Below the pieces are notes generated by a model, which was not told where the DNA came from, searched no databases, and saw nothing but the letters and a program-made list of their open reading frames with translations. From Marinobacterium halophilum (lineage in GTDB: Bacteria > Pseudomonadota > Gammaproteobacteria > Pseudomonadales > Balneatricaceae), in NCBI RefSeq assembly GCF_003014615.1, contig NZ_PYGI01000003.1, positions 124,001 to 188,000 on the forward strand: 64,000 nt of DNA, given 5' to 3'. Positions 1-9,400 of this stretch are shown here, one piece after another. The position numbers and the translations under genes were made by a program. Each line of letters starts with the position of its first letter. The first letter of the stretch is position 1.

Positions 1-1
1 C

Positions 2-364
2 GCCGGTAGCCAGACGCTGACCCTAATGATTCGCGGCCTGGCATTGGGACAGATCACCACCGCCAACATGATACCGCTGCTGAAAAAAGAGCTCAGCGTC
101 GGTGGCCTCAATGGCGTACTCTGGGCCATCGTCGTCGGCATTGTTGCCTCCGTCTGGTTCGAAAGTGCCGCCATCGGCCTGGTCATCGGACTGGCGATTG
201 TGATCAATATCGCCGCAGCGGCCCTCTCGGGTGTACTCATTCCGATTCTACTGGAACGGCTCAAGATCGACCCGGCACTCTCCGGCTCGGTCATCCTGAC
301 CACCGTCACCGACGTGGTCGGGTTCGTTGCCTTTCTGGGCCTGGGAACGCTGCTGCTGGTGTGA
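2..364 (+). CDS. mgtE: Magnesium transporter MgtE, C-terminal part (5' end outside window)
   Basis: Partial gene: the reading frame is open from the first bases of the window and ends at a TGA. The 120 visible residues begin AGSQTLTLMIRGLALGQI, which matches the conserved membrane-domain segment of MgtE just after its GGNAGSQ motif. They continue as three hydrophobic helices separated by short loops and end in GLGTLLLV, the usual MgtE C-terminus. MgtE is a homodimeric inner-membrane Mg2+ channel gated by cytoplasmic N and CBS domains, which would lie upstream of the window. It converges on the DUF1285 gene, with only 16 bases between the two stops. Confidence 0.9.
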   Translation, partial: AGSQTLTLMIRGLALGQITTANMIPLLKKELSVGGLNGVLWAIVVGIVASVWFESAAIGLVIGLAIVINIAAAALSGVLIPILLERLKIDPALSGSVILTTVTDVVGFVAFLGLGTLLLV

Positions 365-380
365 ACCTGCTGCAGGCGCC

Positions 381-938
381 TTACAACGTCCCCAGACTGA
401 ACGTCTCACCGGCACTCTCCACGACCAGTTCAGTGCCATGTGCGTGTTCAACCATGCGACCCAGCTCCACCAGCTGGTAGAACAGGTTACGAGCAATGCG
501 CCCCTCCATGCCGAAGCGGATCATCAGATAAGGAGACGGTTCTCCGGTCGCGGCATCCTCTTCAACTCGGATCGGGTGCTCCGCATCGGCGCGCACTTGG
601 TCACCGGTTGAGGTGGTAAACAATAGCTCCGGCCCCTGCTCGCCCACGGCATGCTCGACACTGACGACAAAGAACGGGGCATCGTCCACTTGAATCCCCA
701 CTTTTTCCACCGGCGTTTTCAGGAAGTAGCTCTCGCCCTCACGCCACAGAATACGGGAAAACATTTTCACCATCGCTTCACGACCAATCGGTGATCCTTG
801 ATAGAACCAGCGCCCGTCACGAGCAATGCGCATATCGATGTCGCCACAGAAGTCCGGATTCCATTGTGCCAACGGCGGAATACCGTCCTGCCCCTTGAGT
901 TGCTGACCAATTGCTGCCGGATCGAATGTACTGCTCAT
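381..938 (-). CDS. DUF1285 family protein
   Basis: 185-residue cytoplasmic protein with no signal peptide or membrane segment. The segment from about residue 18 to 60 (PPLAQWNP, CGDIDMRIARDGRWFYQGSPI) is typical of the DUF1285 family, a small all-beta family common in proteobacteria with no assigned biochemical role. The ATG is preceded by a good AAGGAG ribosome site, which fixes the start. It is transcribed alone, divergent from the MetF-like gene and convergent with mgtE. Family assignment is from recognition of the N-terminal motif; function is unknown. Confidence 0.85.
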   Translation of the reverse strand: MSSTFDPAAIGQQLKGQDGIPPLAQWNPDFCGDIDMRIARDGRWFYQGSPIGREAMVKMFSRILWREGESYFLKTPVEKVGIQVDDAPFFVVSVEHAVGEQGPELLFTTSTGDQVRADAEHPIRVEEDAATGEPSPYLMIRFGMEGRIARNLFYQLVELGRMVEHAHGTELVVESAGETFSLGTL

Positions 939-1025
939 TGCTTACTCCTTGAGCCATTGCGCACAACCATGAGTAGCTCTCACTGGCGCTAAAAAAGATT
1001 TCATCATGCTGATCAAATAAATGAA

Positions 1026-1031
1026 TATAAT
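1026..1031 (+). promoter_or_regulatory. Possible -10 box for the MetF-like gene
   Basis: A perfect TATAAT lies 43 bases before the ATG at 1074, in the AT-rich gap between the divergent DUF1285 and MetF-like genes. No convincing -35 hexamer sits 16-18 bases upstream, so this is only a candidate. Confidence 0.3.
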
Positions 1032-1073
1032 TCAATCATAACAAAACACACACGAAGGACGACGGACATCATC

Positions 1074-2039
1074 ATGAGCGAATCCCTGCAACAGAAATTT
1101 GCCGACCCTCATCGCAGCGTCTGCTTTGTCGGAACCACTCCGCCCAAGGCCAGCACCGAGGATATGCAGATGCAGGAGATTGCCGACCGCTTGCTGGCTC
1201 GCCTGGACACATTGGAGTATGACGGTTTGATCGTATACGACATTCAGGACGAAAGCAGCCGCATCGATACACCGCGCCCGTTCCCTTACATGGAAACCCG
1301 CGATCCGCGCGAATACTCGAAGCTGCTGAGCCAGAGTAGCCAGCGTCCGATCATCACCTACAAGAGCGTCGCTCAGCGTGATCGTGCCGACTTTGACCAG
1401 TGGCTGGAAGAGGCATGGAGCGATTACGACATTCGCAACCTGGTGTTGGTCGGTAGCCCTTCGTCTGAAGGCGACATCAAACTCTCGCTGAACGATGCCT
1501 ATGCTGCACTCAAAGAGCACGACAAGCCGTTCCACCTCGGTGGCGTCACCATCGCTGAGCGCCATGCGGTGAAAGGCAACGAACACCAGCGCTTGATTAA
1601 CAAGGTTGAAAACGGCTGCGAGTTCTTCGTTTCCCAGGCAGTATACAACGCCCAGGCGACCATCGATTTGCTGACCTCTTACGCCCGCAGCTGCCGTGAG
1701 ATGGGCGTTACTCCCAAGCGGATCATCCTCACGTTTTCTCCGTGCGGCAGCGCCAAAACGCTGGAGTTCATGGAATGGCTGGGCATCTCGGTACCGGAAG
1801 CCACCCGCTACCGTATTCTGGATGCCGAAAAACCGCTGGCCGAATCGATCCGCATCTGCCAGAACAACCTGGAACAGATCCTGGACGCCTGCCTGCCGCT
1901 GGGCCTCCCGATCGGCCTCAATATCGAGAGCCTGACCAACCGCAAGGCCGAGATCGATGCCGCCATTCATCTGTACCAGTTACTGAAGGCAACCCTCGAC
2001 CTGCGCCTGGCCGAGCGCCACTTGAACCAAGCCGGCTGA
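1074..2039 (+). CDS. Methylenetetrahydrofolate reductase-like protein
   Basis: 321 residues with the look of the MetF/FAD-linked oxidoreductase TIM-barrel family: an early beta strand SVCFVGTTPP, YDIQDESSR near residue 56, NLVLVGSPS near 122, and EFFVSQAVYNAQ near 182, which resembles the flavin-barrel motif of MetF. The sequence diverges from standard E. coli-type MetF, so it may act on a related pterin or have lost reductase activity. The start follows a GAAGGACG purine run. It stands alone between the DUF1285 gene and the REP/RayT locus. Family is fairly secure, exact reaction is not. Confidence 0.7.
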   Translation: MSESLQQKFADPHRSVCFVGTTPPKASTEDMQMQEIADRLLARLDTLEYDGLIVYDIQDESSRIDTPRPFPYMETRDPREYSKLLSQSSQRPIITYKSVAQRDRADFDQWLEEAWSDYDIRNLVLVGSPSSEGDIKLSLNDAYAALKEHDKPFHLGGVTIAERHAVKGNEHQRLINKVENGCEFFVSQAVYNAQATIDLLTSYARSCREMGVTPKRIILTFSPCGSAKTLEFMEWLGISVPEATRYRILDAEKPLAESIRICQNNLEQILDACLPLGLPIGLNIESLTNRKAEIDAAIHLYQLLKATLDLRLAERHLNQAG

Positions 2040-2061
2040 TCCTCAACCCACCGCGCACCTC

Positions 2062-2150
2062 TGTAGGAGCTTGCTTGCAAGCGATTAGCCAATACTTTCG
2101 CCTGCAAGCGATGAACCGGTATTTTCGACTGCAGGCAGGCTCCTACAAAG
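2062..2150. repeat. REP/BIME unit 1 upstream of the RayT locus
   Basis: Begins with GTAGGAGC followed by the palindromic core GCTTGCAAGC. About 60 bases later the unit ends with the inverted counterpart (GCAGGCAGGCTCCTAC). The two oppositely oriented REPs form a bacterial interspersed mosaic element. The GTAG tetranucleotide at the stem foot is the hallmark recognised by REP-associated transposases. A near-copy follows at 2188. Confidence 0.85.
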
Positions 2151-2187
2151 CGATTAACAACCCTGCAAGCTCACACAACACCGCCCC

Positions 2188-2277
2188 CTGTTGGAGCTTG
2201 CTTGCAAGCGATTAGCCAATGCTTTCGCATGAAAGCGATGAACCAGCATTTTGCCTACAGGCAGGCTCCTACATGCC
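2188..2277. repeat. REP/BIME unit 2
   Basis: Near-duplicate of the unit at 2062. It has the same core GCTTGCAAGCGATTAGCCAA, the same internal spacer pattern ending GCGATGAACC, and the same inverted GGCTCCTACA tail. The leading GTAG has decayed to TTG-GAGC. It ends about 20 bases before the RayT stop codon. Confidence 0.85.
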
Positions 2278-2294
2278 AATTATGTAGCGTCAGC

Positions 2295-2741
2295 TCATAA
2301 CCAGACAGCATCCCAAAACGAATACTCCCTGACGGAGTTCACCAAACCAGCCCGTAGCGGGTTCGCCACTACATAACGTGCCATATCCACCAAGTCATCT
2401 TCCTTGCGCAACTGACGATCATGGAAGCCTTTTTGCCATACATCGATTGAGGTGCCCACCTGCTGACGAATACGTGAGGTCGTGCGGCTTTTAACTGCTT
2501 GAACTGTTGCAGAAAGATCAAGCTGATCGCCCAGCTGCATCAGCCAATGCAAATGATCCGGCATCACTACATACGCCAGCGTTTCGGCAGCATGATTCAT
2601 CTCGTGCAATGAGTGAACAACAGCACGTGCCGCAGCGAAGTCATGGAAAATAGCGCGACGGTGCTTGCATACCGCGGTCACCAGATAAATCTGACCCGGC
2701 ATCGAATAACGCCCAATACGTAAACGGTGAGAAGCATGCAT
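2295..2741 (-). CDS. rayT: REP-associated tyrosine transposase (RayT, Y1/HUH superfamily)
   Basis: 148 residues. It shows the HUH-type single-strand nuclease plan: the metal-binding motif as HLH in VVMPDHLHWLM around residue 62, and a candidate nucleophile tyrosine in the later helix (DMARYVVANPLRAGLV). The sequence begins LRIGRYSMPGQIYLVTAV, typical of RayT. Family members bind and cut REP palindromes next to GTAG and are single-copy, domesticated relatives of IS200/IS605 transposases. REP units lie on both sides of the gene, as expected for a REPtron. The ATG follows a GCAGGGACG ribosome site. Confidence 0.9.
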   Translation of the reverse strand: MHASHRLRIGRYSMPGQIYLVTAVCKHRRAIFHDFAAARAVVHSLHEMNHAAETLAYVVMPDHLHWLMQLGDQLDLSATVQAVKSRTTSRIRQQVGTSIDVWQKGFHDRQLRKEDDLVDMARYVVANPLRAGLVNSVREYSFWDAVWL

Positions 2742-2778
2742 AAAGCGTCCCTGCTTTCTGATATGCCAACAAACTGTC

Positions 2779-2890
2779 TCGCCTGCAAGCAGGCTCCTAC
2801 AAACAATGAACCAACCTCTTCGCCTGCAGGCAGACCCCTACAAACGATGAACCAGCATTTTCGCCTGAAAGCAGGCTCCTACAAACGATA
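2779..2890. repeat. Array of three REP half-units
   Basis: Three successive copies of the pattern TCGCCTGCAAGCAGGCTCC (with variants) followed by TACAAACGATGAACC or a close version, at about 2779-2801, 2820-2841 and 2861-2883. All have the same orientation, inverted relative to the GTAGGAGC units. This forms the 5' flank of the RayT gene. Confidence 0.8.
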
Positions 2891-2943
2891 ACCGATCCCT
2901 TCGTCTTCAGTCGCCCACTAGCGATCAACTTACACTTGCCGCC

Positions 2944-3060
2944 TGTAGGAGCTTGCTTGCAAGCGATTAATGACTTCTTCGCCTGCAGGCTACAAAGCGA
3001 TTAACTTACCACCTCGCTTGCAGGCAGGCGCATCCCTTAGGATATCTGCTTGCAAGCGAC
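2944..3060. repeat. REP/BIME unit and degraded copies
   Basis: A full REP with GTAGGAGC and the palindrome GCTTGCTTGCAAGC occurs at 2944-2967. It is followed by a shortened inverted half at 2980-2996 and two degraded copies that end in TGCTTGCAAGCGACC, directly against the stop of the aspartic-protease gene. With the previous array it fills the 325-base interval between RayT and the next gene; no coding potential is seen there. Confidence 0.75.
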
Positions 3061-3066
3061 CACCTT

Positions 3067-3795
3067 CTACTCTTCTGCCTTCGCCAGCAATTCCTGTTTG
3101 GTCCGCGCCAGCTCACGATAACGGTCGGCATGCCAGATCACGACTTTACGCTGCATGTCGATCTCATATTTAAGCTGACTCAGAATATCCATTCCAAGCA
3201 AGCCGTCGTAGCCAGGCGCGGCCGTTGGCTCAATGACCAGCAGTTCCGACTTGCCTTGATCCACCGGCCCGAACGAAAGACCGTCTACCGGGATCAGGCT
3301 GGTGGGAATACGCGCTCCACCGACCACCTGAGCAAAGCCGGCGGGCTTACCCACCGCACCCAGGCTGCGCACGGCGGACTGGTGCAGCACCGTCCGGCTG
3401 GCGCCGGTATCCACAATCAGGTTGACCGTTTTCGTCTTCCCCAGATATCGCAACGTAACCGGTACCTGCACACTGTTGCCATTAACATTGGCGCGCTGCT
3501 CCAGACTAGCCATTTCGGCTTCAATTGCAGCCACTTCGCCCCGGGCACCCTTTTGAGCGTCCAGCCGCTGTAAAGTTTGCTCACGGCGCATGCGCTCAGA
3601 CGTGCTCAGTGTTGCTGATTCTTCCTTGAGCCGCTGGGTCTGGCTGCGGAACTGCGGCGGTATCTGACTTTGCCGATCCACATACACTTTGCGCCCACGA
3701 TCATCAACATAGTGATAGATCTCCGCCGCCACCGGTGTAACCCACACCGGCTGGGTCAACAGCACCAGTCCCGCTATCAGACTTTTAACCTTCAT
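3067..3795 (-). CDS. Retropepsin-like aspartic protease with DUF4124-like N-terminus
   Basis: 242 residues. An N-terminal signal peptide (hydrophobic LIAGLVLLTQPVWV, cleavage likely after AAA or VAA near residue 24) precedes a DUF4124-like segment (IYHYVDDRGRKVYVD). Next come a charged coiled-coil linker (residues 55-100) and a clan AA aspartic protease domain with the active-site motif VDTGAS near residue 127 and a downstream YDGLLGMDIL, the usual hydrophobic partner motif. It is probably periplasmic, acting as a dimer as retropepsins do. The substrate is not evident. Upstream lies yciH on the same strand, 36 bases away. Confidence 0.8.
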   Translation of the reverse strand: MKVKSLIAGLVLLTQPVWVTPVAAEIYHYVDDRGRKVYVDRQSQIPPQFRSQTQRLKEESATLSTSERMRREQTLQRLDAQKGARGEVAAIEAEMASLEQRANVNGNSVQVPVTLRYLGKTKTVNLIVDTGASRTVLHQSAVRSLGAVGKPAGFAQVVGGARIPTSLIPVDGLSFGPVDQGKSELLVIEPTAAPGYDGLLGMDILSQLKYEIDMQRKVVIWHADRYRELARTKQELLAKAEE

Positions 3796-3831
3796 CCCTG
3801 CATCCTCTATACCTAGCTTTATACCCAGGAC

Positions 3832-4206
3832 TTAACCGCCGGCCAGCTTGACCTTGTAACCTTCTGCTTCCAGCGCTATTTTCAATGTCTCGCGGTGATC
3901 GCCCTGAATTTCAACGATCCCATCCTTTACCGCACCACCGGTGCCACAGCGCTGCTTCAACTTTTTAGCCAGCTGTTTCAGTTCCTTTTCCACCAGCGGT
4001 ATGCCACTGATGGTGGTTACCCCTTTACCCTTGCGCCCGCTGGTTTCACGGCGAATGCGTACCACACCGTCCAATGTCGCCACACGCTCGGCTTCCGCCT
4101 GCTCATGACAACAACAGGCATCCAGCACCTCACCACAATCGGGACAGTGACGCCCGCTTTCTGTCGAATATACCAACCCGCCAAGCTGATCACGTAAACT
4201 TGCCAT
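3832..4206 (-). CDS. yciH: SUI1/eIF1-like translation factor YciH
   Basis: 124 residues. The C-terminal half is a SUI1 domain with the basic stretch RRETSGRKGKGVTTISG and the LAKKLKQRCGTGGAVKDG motif that defines the eIF1/YciH family, which contacts the 30S subunit and influences start-codon fidelity. The N-terminal third carries a cysteine/histidine group (CPDCGEVLDACCCH) that could bind zinc; this is more cysteine-rich than I expect for a plain YciH. It is followed on the same strand by the aspartic protease gene and preceded by dgt. Confidence 0.9.
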   Translation of the reverse strand: MASLRDQLGGLVYSTESGRHCPDCGEVLDACCCHEQAEAERVATLDGVVRIRRETSGRKGKGVTTISGIPLVEKELKQLAKKLKQRCGTGGAVKDGIVEIQGDHRETLKIALEAEGYKVKLAGG

Positions 4207-4286
4207 ACTGCTAGACTCTTTATCTGCTTAAATCACTATTCTACGACATTAAACATCCACGCATAGGGCACAATGCACACCGAGAC

Positions 4287-5603
4287 CTACAACCCTACCC
4301 CACCGATTTGCCGCGCCAGATAGGAAGCATAGTTGTCGGTCATACCCGAGATGAAATCCAGCACCTGTCGGTAGCCGGTATACAATGATTGTTCAGGCCC
4401 CGGCGCATGAATACCCATCAGGCGCAGCACCTTCTCTGACCGATAACCAAGCCCCTCACTGCCTTTACAATATTGCTCATACACAGCACTGCAAAAGGCT
4501 TCCAGCAACACGCCCAAGGTCGTGTAGGATCCCACCTCAAGCTCGGCCTTGCGAGTATTGGGAAACACCCGTTCACGGGCTACACGCTTGGCGGTCAGAA
4601 TGCCATCACGCACCATGGGATCACCGTCCAGTAACAGTTCGCCATGGTAGGTGCCTGCCATAATGTCAGCGTAATGCTGCATGAAGGCCTCGACCACCGA
4701 ATCAACCATATTCTCCATTGCCTTGCCCCGCAGCGCGGAAATTTTGCGCCGGGCGGACGCTTCAGTGTTGAAGATCGCATCATCAAATGCCAGATCACCA
4801 CACAACTGAAGCAATATTGTCTTCACATCATCAAAGCTCAGGATGTGCAGCTCTATCGCATCTTCAAGATCAAGAATGGCGTAACAGATATCATCAGCGG
4901 CTTCCAACAGATACGCCAATGGATGGCGGCACCAAGCGTTGGCACCCCGTGCAACCAGTCCCAAATCACGCCCCAGCGCGTTGAGAATCTCCACTTCGGA
5001 TAAAAAGGCACTGAATTTGCGTTTGCTGCCACACTGCTCAACGTCCCAGGGATATTTGAGCAACGCCCCGAGCGTTGGAAATGTCAGCCGCAAGCCGCCA
5101 TCGAACAAATGATTTTCGATCCGTGTCACCACGCGAAAGCCTTGAGCATTACCTTCAAACATCTGTAAATCCAGACGCTCAAGCGGTGATAATGAAGCCA
5201 ACCGGCGGTCATCGGCATGACAGGCAAACCAGTCACGAATGGCATACTCACCCGCATGGCCAAACGGAGGGTTACCGATGTCATGTGCCAGACAGGCAGA
5301 CTGCACGATCATGCCCAGATCATGAGGCGTTACCCAGGATGGCAATTGATCAGCGATCAACTCACCCACTCGAATACCCAAGCTGCGGCCGACACTGCCA
5401 ACTTCCATGGAGTGCGTCAGGCGGGTATGAATGTGATCGTTGAGCGCGAAGGGATGAACTTGCGTCTTCCGCCCGAGACGGCGGAAAGCGCTGGAGAAAA
5501 TAATGCGGTCATGGTCTTTGTGGAAATGGCTGCGCCCGATCTCGTCGGGCGTCAGCGATTCATGACCGTAGCGGTGAGTGGTGAGGAGGTCAGGCCAGTG
5601 CAT
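4287..5603 (-). CDS. dgt: Deoxyguanosinetriphosphate triphosphohydrolase (HD superfamily)
   Basis: 438 residues, usual for the bacterial dGTPase family. The HD-domain metal ligands are visible in order: FRRLGRKTQV, HTRLTHSMEVGSVGR near residue 60, and the signature CLAHDIGNPPFGHAGE near residue 108, with a later D in LLEAADDICYAI. These enzymes hydrolyse dGTP or other dNTPs to the nucleoside plus tripolyphosphate and help balance dNTP pools. It lies upstream of yciH and downstream of the pilE1 operon, all on the minus strand, but with an 80-base gap to yciH. Confidence 0.92.
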   Translation of the reverse strand: MHWPDLLTTHRYGHESLTPDEIGRSHFHKDHDRIIFSSAFRRLGRKTQVHPFALNDHIHTRLTHSMEVGSVGRSLGIRVGELIADQLPSWVTPHDLGMIVQSACLAHDIGNPPFGHAGEYAIRDWFACHADDRRLASLSPLERLDLQMFEGNAQGFRVVTRIENHLFDGGLRLTFPTLGALLKYPWDVEQCGSKRKFSAFLSEVEILNALGRDLGLVARGANAWCRHPLAYLLEAADDICYAILDLEDAIELHILSFDDVKTILLQLCGDLAFDDAIFNTEASARRKISALRGKAMENMVDSVVEAFMQHYADIMAGTYHGELLLDGDPMVRDGILTAKRVARERVFPNTRKAELEVGSYTTLGVLLEAFCSAVYEQYCKGSEGLGYRSEKVLRLMGIHAPGPEQSLYTGYRQVLDFISGMTDNYASYLARQIGGVGL

Positions 5604-5681
5604 ATCGTTCGCTTCCCGTTCGCTGGCAGTATTTAATGCACTCTAGCACGAACGGCAATCCTCCCTCCAAGCACGAGTACC

Positions 5682-6122
5682 TCAACGCCCCCAGCAGTCG
5701 TTCTTGTCACCGCTGGTACTGCCTTTCAGGCCCTGGTGACTCAGGGTCAGGGTGCCGCAACGGTCACCCGCCATGACTCCGATCGGCGCCGCATTCAGCT
5801 GGTAGGCTCCGCTGCTGACATCGCTGAGACTCAGATTGTAGAATTTTGAGTCCCCTTCCTTGGGTGACTGACTGTATGGCAATGCCGGCGCGTCGCTGCC
5901 GCCAGCCGACGTGACATAGCGACCGTTGGCAGCGTGATAACGCTCCATGAACTGCGCCAGTTCCAGCAGGTTCGAACGCGCTTCAGAGCGCCGAGACTCG
6001 TTGACATACTCCACATATGACGGATACGCGATGGCCGCAAGGATACCGATAATTGCCACCACGATCATGAGTTCAATCAGGGTGAAACCACGATGTGGCT
6101 GACGCTTATTGGAATGCATCAT
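5682..6122 (-). CDS. pilE: Minor type IV pilin PilE (canonical cluster)
   Basis: 146 residues with a short basic leader and the class III prepilin cleavage site [30 protein letters not shown]; PilD would cut between G and F and methylate F. Glu5 of the mature protein is present. The C-terminal part contains two cysteines (DRCGTL and NDCWGR) that would form the usual disulfide loop. It is the last gene of the minor-pilin operon and overlaps the end of the PilY2-like gene by four bases. PilE-type pilins link the minor-pilin/PilY1 tip complex to the major pilin. Confidence 0.92.
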   Translation of the reverse strand: MMHSNKRQPHRGFTLIELMIVVAIIGILAAIAYPSYVEYVNESRRSEARSNLLELAQFMERYHAANGRYVTSAGGSDAPALPYSQSPKEGDSKFYNLSLSDVSSGAYQLNAAPIGVMAGDRCGTLTLSHQGLKGSTSGDKNDCWGR

Positions 6123-6427
6123 TTGATCCGTCGCAGCAGATAATCCAGTTCGGCGCCGTCTGGCGATCGGGTATCGAAAACAACCTCGTCGCCCACCTCA
6201 AACCTAGGCGTTTCATCCCAGAAGGCCTCGGACTGGTCACTCAGGGTCTCGCCCTGGCGGGTCTGAAGCGTGGTGCGATAATACGTATTGTCGATATGCA
6301 CCACGCTCCCCTGCACACGAGTAATCACGCCGGTACTTTCCTCGGCCTGTGCCGGTAGCCAGGCCACCGCACACAGTCCACCCAAAAGGGCTGTTCGTAC
6401 TAGTGTTCGCATTTTACAGCTCCTCAC
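6119..6427 (-). CDS. pilY2: Small exported PilY2-like protein
   Basis: 102 residues with a signal peptide ([17 protein letters not shown], cleavage near residue 28) and a small beta-rich mature part. I assign PilY2 from position: it lies between pilY1 and pilE with four-base overlaps on both sides, exactly where P. aeruginosa has pilY2, and the size fits. Sequence similarity to PilY2 could not be tested. The first ATG overlaps the pilY1 stop; an in-frame ATG five codons on ([10 protein letters not shown]) is an alternative start. Confidence 0.7.
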   Translation of the reverse strand: MRSCKMRTLVRTALLGGLCAVAWLPAQAEESTGVITRVQGSVVHIDNTYYRTTLQTRQGETLSDQSEAFWDETPRFEVGDEVVFDTRSPDGAELDYLLRRIK

Positions 6428-9400
6428 AACAGTTCACGCCAGCTGATGCGCCCTTCAAGGTGGGGCCCCGGGTTTTCAACAATGATGGTACTTTCGTCCA
6501 GCACCTTGATCTCCTTTTCAGGATCGACTGGCACGATGGATGGATGCGGCTTTTCACCATCCATTTGTATACCGGATGGCGGTGCCTTGCCTCCTCCATT
6601 GCCCGGATCAATCCAATCACTCTCATCAAAATCAAGATCGCCATCCAGGTCAAAGCTGGCATACTCCAATGCCCCACCGGTCACTGCATCCATTTCCATC
6701 AGCCAGGTCACGGCATCGCTCTTGCACATGTCCGAATCATCGGTCAACGGCGTAAAGGTAGTGAAGATGATCTTGCCGTTACGCAGCGTCGCGCCGGCGA
6801 CCACTCGCTCAGATGAGGACTTGTTCAGGTCCAGATACCAGCCCTTGTGCACGGTCCAGTCCGGTTCATTCTGGCTGGTCAGGCGCAGGTTATAGCTCTC
6901 GCCGTCAAACGTGGCGCGGCCCTCGTAAGTAATGGTCTGCTCCAGCAGATCGGCTCGGCTGACAGTGCCCTGGGCATTGTTGCCGCCGCCTTTGTTACCG
7001 CCGCCCTTGTTACCGCCACCGTTATTGCCACCACCATTTTTAGACGGCTGATCCCAGATGCCGTACAAGCTCTGCAACGTGCCATTATCAGACTTGTCCG
7101 TGGTTTCCAGGTATTTGCCGGTACCGAAGTACACCATCACGCCCCCCATCGGGTGGCGGCCCACTGTCGGTGCAGAGGTGATTGGCTGAACTGTGTTGGC
7201 GCTACAGCTATCACCCTGGCAGGCCTTGAAAATCGGCGCATTGCCGGCAACTTTCCAGGACGAAGCGCTATTGCCGGTCAAGTCAAACTTCCATAGATTG
7301 CCGAACAGATCACCCGCATAGATGGTATCCGCCATGCCGTTGCCATCGGTATCAATAGGCTTGACCGTACCCAGACCATTGGGGCGCGTCTGGCCGGTCG
7401 GATCTTCGGCATAGCCGACACCGGTATCTATTTTCTGCAGCAGCGTACCGCTGGCCAGATCCAGCACGAAGAGTACGGCATCGCCATCACTGCTGGAGGT
7501 AGAATCGAACCGATCATCCGTGCTGTTGTAACCGTTGCCGAACACGGCGACCCACTGGCCATTTTCAAGCTGCACAACCGCCGGACGGCTATAGCTATAC
7601 CCCAAGTCCGGATCCATGAATTCCCACAGGAAAACGTTTCTGGCCGCACCCTCGGTAAACCGCGTGGGGTCGGTCACATCCAGCGCATAGATGGACTGCC
7701 CGCCACGCCCCAGGCCGCCCACCAGCACCGTGCGCCAGCGGCTGTTGACCTGCGCATCAACGACCGTAGGGGTGCCATCGACATAGAATCGATGACTGTA
7801 ATCCTGATCGGCCAGCGCGGCCAGGTGTCCGTTCAGGCTGCCGGGAACATAAGCCAGAAGCTCTTCACCGGTGCTGGCCTTGAAACCATGCAGCATGCCG
7901 TCGTTGGCACCCACGTAAATGACCGGTTCGCGATCGGCATGATCCTTCTTGAAGCGCTGATACTCGGTATTCTCATAACGGAAGGACGGTGCGCCCACAT
8001 ACTGTGGCGAAGAGTACACAATATCGCCCAACAGCTTAGCCCGCTCTCGGTACGCGCTGCCTTCATCCGCTTGATCGCCGCGCAGGTATTGCAGCAGGCT
8101 CTGCTTGCCTTGGAAGAAATCATTTTGCTGCTGGCCCGAGAAGCTACCCCAACGGAAAGGCACCCCACTGCCATTCAAGTTGGTGATGATGCGACGGTTA
8201 CGCCAGCCGGTTTGCTCGATCTTGGCTGCGGCACTGGTCCACTCGGGCACCAGCTGCAGATAGGTGCTGCTGGTTGGGTCACTGTCAAAGCGGTAGGCAC
8301 TCAAGTCACCGGTCCAGTTGCCGCTGTTGTACTTCGGGAAGACCGTCAGAGTGCCGGCATTCAATGGGCCCTGGCTGACCGCTGCCGACGACACGCTCAG
8401 CACCTTGTCCGAAATATCGGATAGCGCGCTGCGTAACGCGGTGGCTAGCTGTTCCGCATTGTTAGCTGTGTAATACTGCCCCTTGCCCAGCGCAGCTGTT
8501 GATTTCAACAGCTCATGGTCAAGCGCAAAACCGACCGTATAGGTGTTCATGTTCTGTTGCTTGAACTCGGGGTCATCAAAGCTCTTGCCTTCCTTGTCCA
8601 GCCCGGAAGTACGCATGTCAAGCTCACGGGCAAACAGGGCAATATCATCCAGGTAGTATTTGGCTTCATCACCGTTCCAATCCGGCAAGCGGTTATCCTT
8701 GCCTTCGATGATATCGGACGTGTGCAGCGTCCTGTCCTCAAAGCTATCCCTGGTCGGCTCGCCATCCGTAATCAGAATGGAGAAGTTGCGCTGGCAACGG
8801 TATTCGATGGGGGACGTAAAGGAGCCACCGTTGGTCCACATGGACGACATGCCTCGAAAATACCGGGTGACTTCGTAGTAGGCTTCACTTATGGGGGTAT
8901 TGGTTCTAGCTGTGATGCTGTCGAGGGCATTCATCACAGCCTGCTTGTTGCCAATGTAATCGCGACATTCATTGATCACCTTGCCGCCTTGGCTACTGTA
9001 GAAGATGGTGACGCCGTAGCGGATATTTTCAACACTGTCGACCACCGACTTGGCCACATTACGGGCAACCTGCATGCGGTATTCGATCGGAATCTTGCTG
9101 CCATCGCGCAGATCAGTGCCACTGGGAAACGTCTCGAACAGATAGTTCAAATAGTTGCCGGTATAACGCGTATTTTCGTTACCAAACGGATCCGGCAGCG
9201 CAAGACACTTGCGGTCGGTCACGTCTTCCTTGCGCACAGCCTCATAAAAGCCGCTACCGAACTCATCGTCACAGTTATCATGACGCAAGTCCCCCAGGTC
9301 CACGTTGCCGGAGTTCTTATTCCACTCACTACCCTCGTCATAGTAGTTATGATTATCGCGCCTGATTTTATCGTCCCAGCGCGGGTATTCCACATCCGGA

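Noticed and set aside
2779-3060. CRISPR-like array
   Set aside because: The repeated units are imperfect, palindromic, irregularly spaced and carry the GTAG foot of REPs; there are no uniform spacers and no cas genes.
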